From positions 1-64,000 of the forward strand of contig NZ_FNFU01000001.1 of assembly GCF_900101115.1 (NCBI RefSeq): 64,000 nucleotides of DNA, read 5' to 3'. Made by a program: the position numbers and the translations under genes. The notes beneath the pieces were generated by a model. It did no database searches, had not been told where the DNA came from, and was given only the letters and a program-made list of their open reading frames with translations. Numbering within the stretch: the stretch's first letter is position 1; each line of letters opens with the position of its first letter. Shown one piece after another: positions 62,092 through 64,000 of the stretch. This DNA comes from Cryobacterium psychrotolerans. GTDB taxonomy: Bacteria; Actinomycetota; Actinomycetes; Actinomycetales; Microbacteriaceae.

Positions 62092-64000
62092 ATGACGTAC
62101 ACCCGCGTAGAGTCGAGCGCCGCCGTGCAGCAGCTGGCCGCCGGGCTGCAGGACGCCGCCCGCGCCCGTCCCTGGGTCGTGGTGACCTCTCGCTTCGGGT
62201 CTCGCACGCCCGACATCCTGCTCGACCAGCTCGCCGAGGACATTGCCGACGTCACAGAGGTATTCCTGCTCGAAACCGGCGCCCTCACCCGCGAGCTGAG
62301 CGACCTCCTGCCCGACCGCTTCCAGGTCTACGGCGGCGCCGGGCGTTCCTACCCCGTCGGCGCCGACGCGCTCACCGACATTGGCCGGTCCCGGCTTCGT
62401 TTCGCCTACGACAATCCGCAGCGGGCCACCGAACAACTGGTGACGGATGCCCTCGCCCACGCCCACCAGGCCGGCCTCTTTGCGCGCGCCCCGGCATCCG
62501 CCCGGCCCGTCACGGGAACGGTGAAGGGGTTCCTGCCCGGGGGATCTCGAGCCCTCGTCGAGCTGGCAGGCGGCGGGATAGCCACCATCTGGCAGGAGCT
62601 CACCTACCCGCCCGTTCCCCTCGACTGGACGCTCGAGCGCGGGCAGCGCGTCGACGGCCTGCTCGACCTGGACACCCGCCGCCTGAATGTCGAGGTCAGC
62701 ACGCCGAGCGTTGACGCGCTCGCCGAGAGGTTCCCGCACAACAGCATCACCCTCGCGCTGGTGCAGCACGTGAGCAAGGAGCGTGCGGCCCTGGCACTGC
62801 ACCCGCACGTTCCGATCCTTATCTCGCGGTCGGACATCTCCCCGAACCCGCTCGACCAGGTCGATACGCTCCTGTCCGAGGGCGACGTGGTGGCGGTGCG
62901 CGTCGTCCACCTTCAGAGCGGTTCACTTCACCTGCGGCTGACCGATGTCGACGACGACGAGCCCGTGCTGCCGCCGCTTGCCCTGGTGAGCAACGGCCCG
63001 TGCTGGCTGTGCGAGAACCGCCCGCTGGTGGCGGCGATCGAACCCCTCCCGGACGTGGATCTTGCCGCACCCCCGCTCCCCGTGCTCGGCCGTGCTCCGG
63101 TGGTCGAGTCGTGGCTCGGCGTTGCCCCGGTGGTCGAGCCTGTGCGCACCCGCTCTCCGGGGGTCGAGCCTGTCGAGGCGCGTGCGGCGGGGGCCGAGCC
63201 GGTCGAGACCCCGCGCCTGCCGAACGGCCGCCCGCCCGCGGCCCCCTGCGCAGCCGGGCCTCGACCCGGGCCCGGCGTGATGCGCGTGGTCACTGTGCCT
63301 GTGCCTGCGGCCGTGCCCGTGCCCGCAGTGGTGTCCGCGCCCGCGGCCGGCACCCGCGCCCGCACCCACGGCCGCGTCCGTGCAGCCCGCCGAGACCGCC
63401 GCCGCATCCGCAGCACACCCGGTCGCCACCGGCGTTTCCCTGTTGTCGACGCAGCTTTCCCTGGCCGAGGCACGGGGGCGCATCCAGCGACTCGAGGCGC
63501 AGCTGGCGGATGCGGGGGCGTCGGACTCCCAGCACGCCCAGCTGCTGGAGCTGGTGCGAACGACCCAACTGCAGCATCGGGAAGCGCTGGCCGAACTCGG
63601 AGAACTTCGGCGAATCGAAGCCGAACTACGCAGCGAGCAGCGCACCCAGAAGCGCAACCTGCGGGAATCGCGGCGCACCGTTGCGCCCGCGCCGGTCGCC
63701 GCTGGATTCGAGGATCGCCGCGCGCAGTGGGCGGATGCCGACGGCTGGGTGCGCCACGAGCTCTACCTGGCTGGGTGGACCGAGTCGGCGCGACCGAACG
63801 CGCGACGTGGTCGTTGCCCGACGAGTACGCCTTGGCAAACGGCTTCGCCGATTCGCTCGCGAGCCTCGATGACGGCCAACTGGCGAAGGCGTTCAAGGCG
63901 TGCGTGGACGTGCTCACCGGGCGAGTGGGCAGCGTGAACGGTCGCCAACAGCATGCCCTGCGAGAAGGGACTGGCGGGGCGTCCGCCGCTCGAGTGCGCT
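62092..64000 (+). CDS. large protein of unknown function, two frameshifts, runs off the window
   Basis: From ATG 62092 the first 390 or so codons encode a soluble N-terminal domain (RPWVVVTSRFGSRTPDILLD, FQVYGGAGRSYPVGADALTD) and two beta-rich, S1-like parts (GTVKGFLPGGSRALVELAGG; GDVVAVRVVHLQSGSLHLRL), plus a CWLC pair. An Ala/Pro/Val-rich hinge follows. The natural continuation, a coiled coil (LAEARGRIQRLEAQLADAG), is in the +1 frame from about 63,340. At about 63,770 the real frame returns to the original one (ATWSLPDEYALANGFADSLA) and continues to the edge. Frame 1 has no stop, but its middle reads as shadow sequence. Family unknown. Confidence 0.55.
   Translation, partial: MTYTRVESSAAVQQLAAGLQDAARARPWVVVTSRFGSRTPDILLDQLAEDIADVTEVFLLETGALTRELSDLLPDRFQVYGGAGRSYPVGADALTDIGRSRLRFAYDNPQRATEQLVTDALAHAHQAGLFARAPASARPVTGTVKGFLPGGSRALVELAGGGIATIWQELTYPPVPLDWTLERGQRVDGLLDLDTRRLNVEVSTPSVDALAERFPHNSITLALVQHVSKERAALALHPHVPILISRSDISPNPLDQVDTLLSEGDVVAVRVVHLQSGSLHLRLTDVDDDEPVLPPLALVSNGPCWLCENRPLVAAIEPLPDVDLAAPPLPVLGRAPVVESWLGVAPVVEPVRTRSPGVEPVEARAAGAEPVETPRLPNGRPPAAPCAAGPRPGPGVMRVVTVPVPAAVPVPAVVSAPAAGTRARTHGRVRAARRDRRRIRSTPGRHRRFPVVDAAFPGRGTGAHPATRGAAGGCGGVGLPARPAAGAGANDPTAASGSAGRTRRTSANRSRTTQRAAHPEAQPAGIAAHRCARAGRRWIRGSPRAVGGCRRLGAPRALPGWVDRVGATERATWSLPDEYALANGFADSLASLDDGQLAKAFKACVDVLTGRVGSVNGRQQHALREGTGGASAARVR

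Overview
This is a gene-dense, roughly 70% GC stretch of chromosome. It looks like an actinobacterium of the Microbacteriaceae type. The reasons are the codon use, the frequent GGATGC/GCATCC hexamers, leaderless start signals (TANNNT 6-8 nt before ATG), DUF2510 and NERD proteins, a type III PKS/methyltransferase/monooxygenase cluster and an HrpA helicase of typical length. No database search was possible, so family names come from motif recognition. No rRNA, tRNA or CRISPR array was seen.

Layout. 1-0.4 kb: 5' part of an IS30-type transposase. 0.4-6.6 kb: DUF559-like endonuclease, MFS exporter, sulfurtransferase and a polar amino acid ABC transporter operon. 6.7-24.6 kb: a secreted DUF1906/FG-GAP protein, HrpA, housekeeping oxidoreductases, a YyaL-like thioredoxin-domain protein, a Stealth sugar-phosphate transferase, a CpdA-like phosphodiesterase, OsmC and a PAP2 phosphatase. 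23.3-26.7 kb: the type III PKS cluster. 27-30.4 kb: a GalT-GalK fusion divergent from a DeoR-type regulator. 30.5-34.6 kb: SDR, acylphosphatase, DUF1801, RraA and alcohol dehydrogenase. 35-42.4 kb: CoA transferase, PucR regulator, GabT-like aminotransferase, semialdehyde dehydrogenase and glutaryl-CoA-type dehydrogenase. Together these could run 5-aminovalerate (or a similar omega-amino acid) to crotonyl-CoA. 42.5-48.2 kb: CitA/CitB-type two-component system divergent from a TctCBA tricarboxylate importer. 48.3-53.3 kb: GntR regulator, MatC-like dicarboxylate carrier, CoA transferase and a fused carboxyltransferase, a candidate malonate module. 53.5-58.8 kb: two NERD proteins flanking a BBE-type oxidase, a DUF2510/membrane protein pair and an EEP-family phosphatase. 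58.9-64 kb: a pRiA4b ORF-3-type protein, a DinB protein, a small membrane protein, and a large unknown gene that runs off the window and carries two compensating frameshifts.

The most unusual feature is intergenic. At least six families of long palindromes (arms up to 26 bp, five copies each for two families) sit between genes, about one per 4 kb. Several supply the stop codon of the preceding gene. One is cut in half next to the IS30-like element. Alongside them are many short tandem repeats, both between genes and as in-frame low-complexity inserts inside otherwise conserved enzymes.
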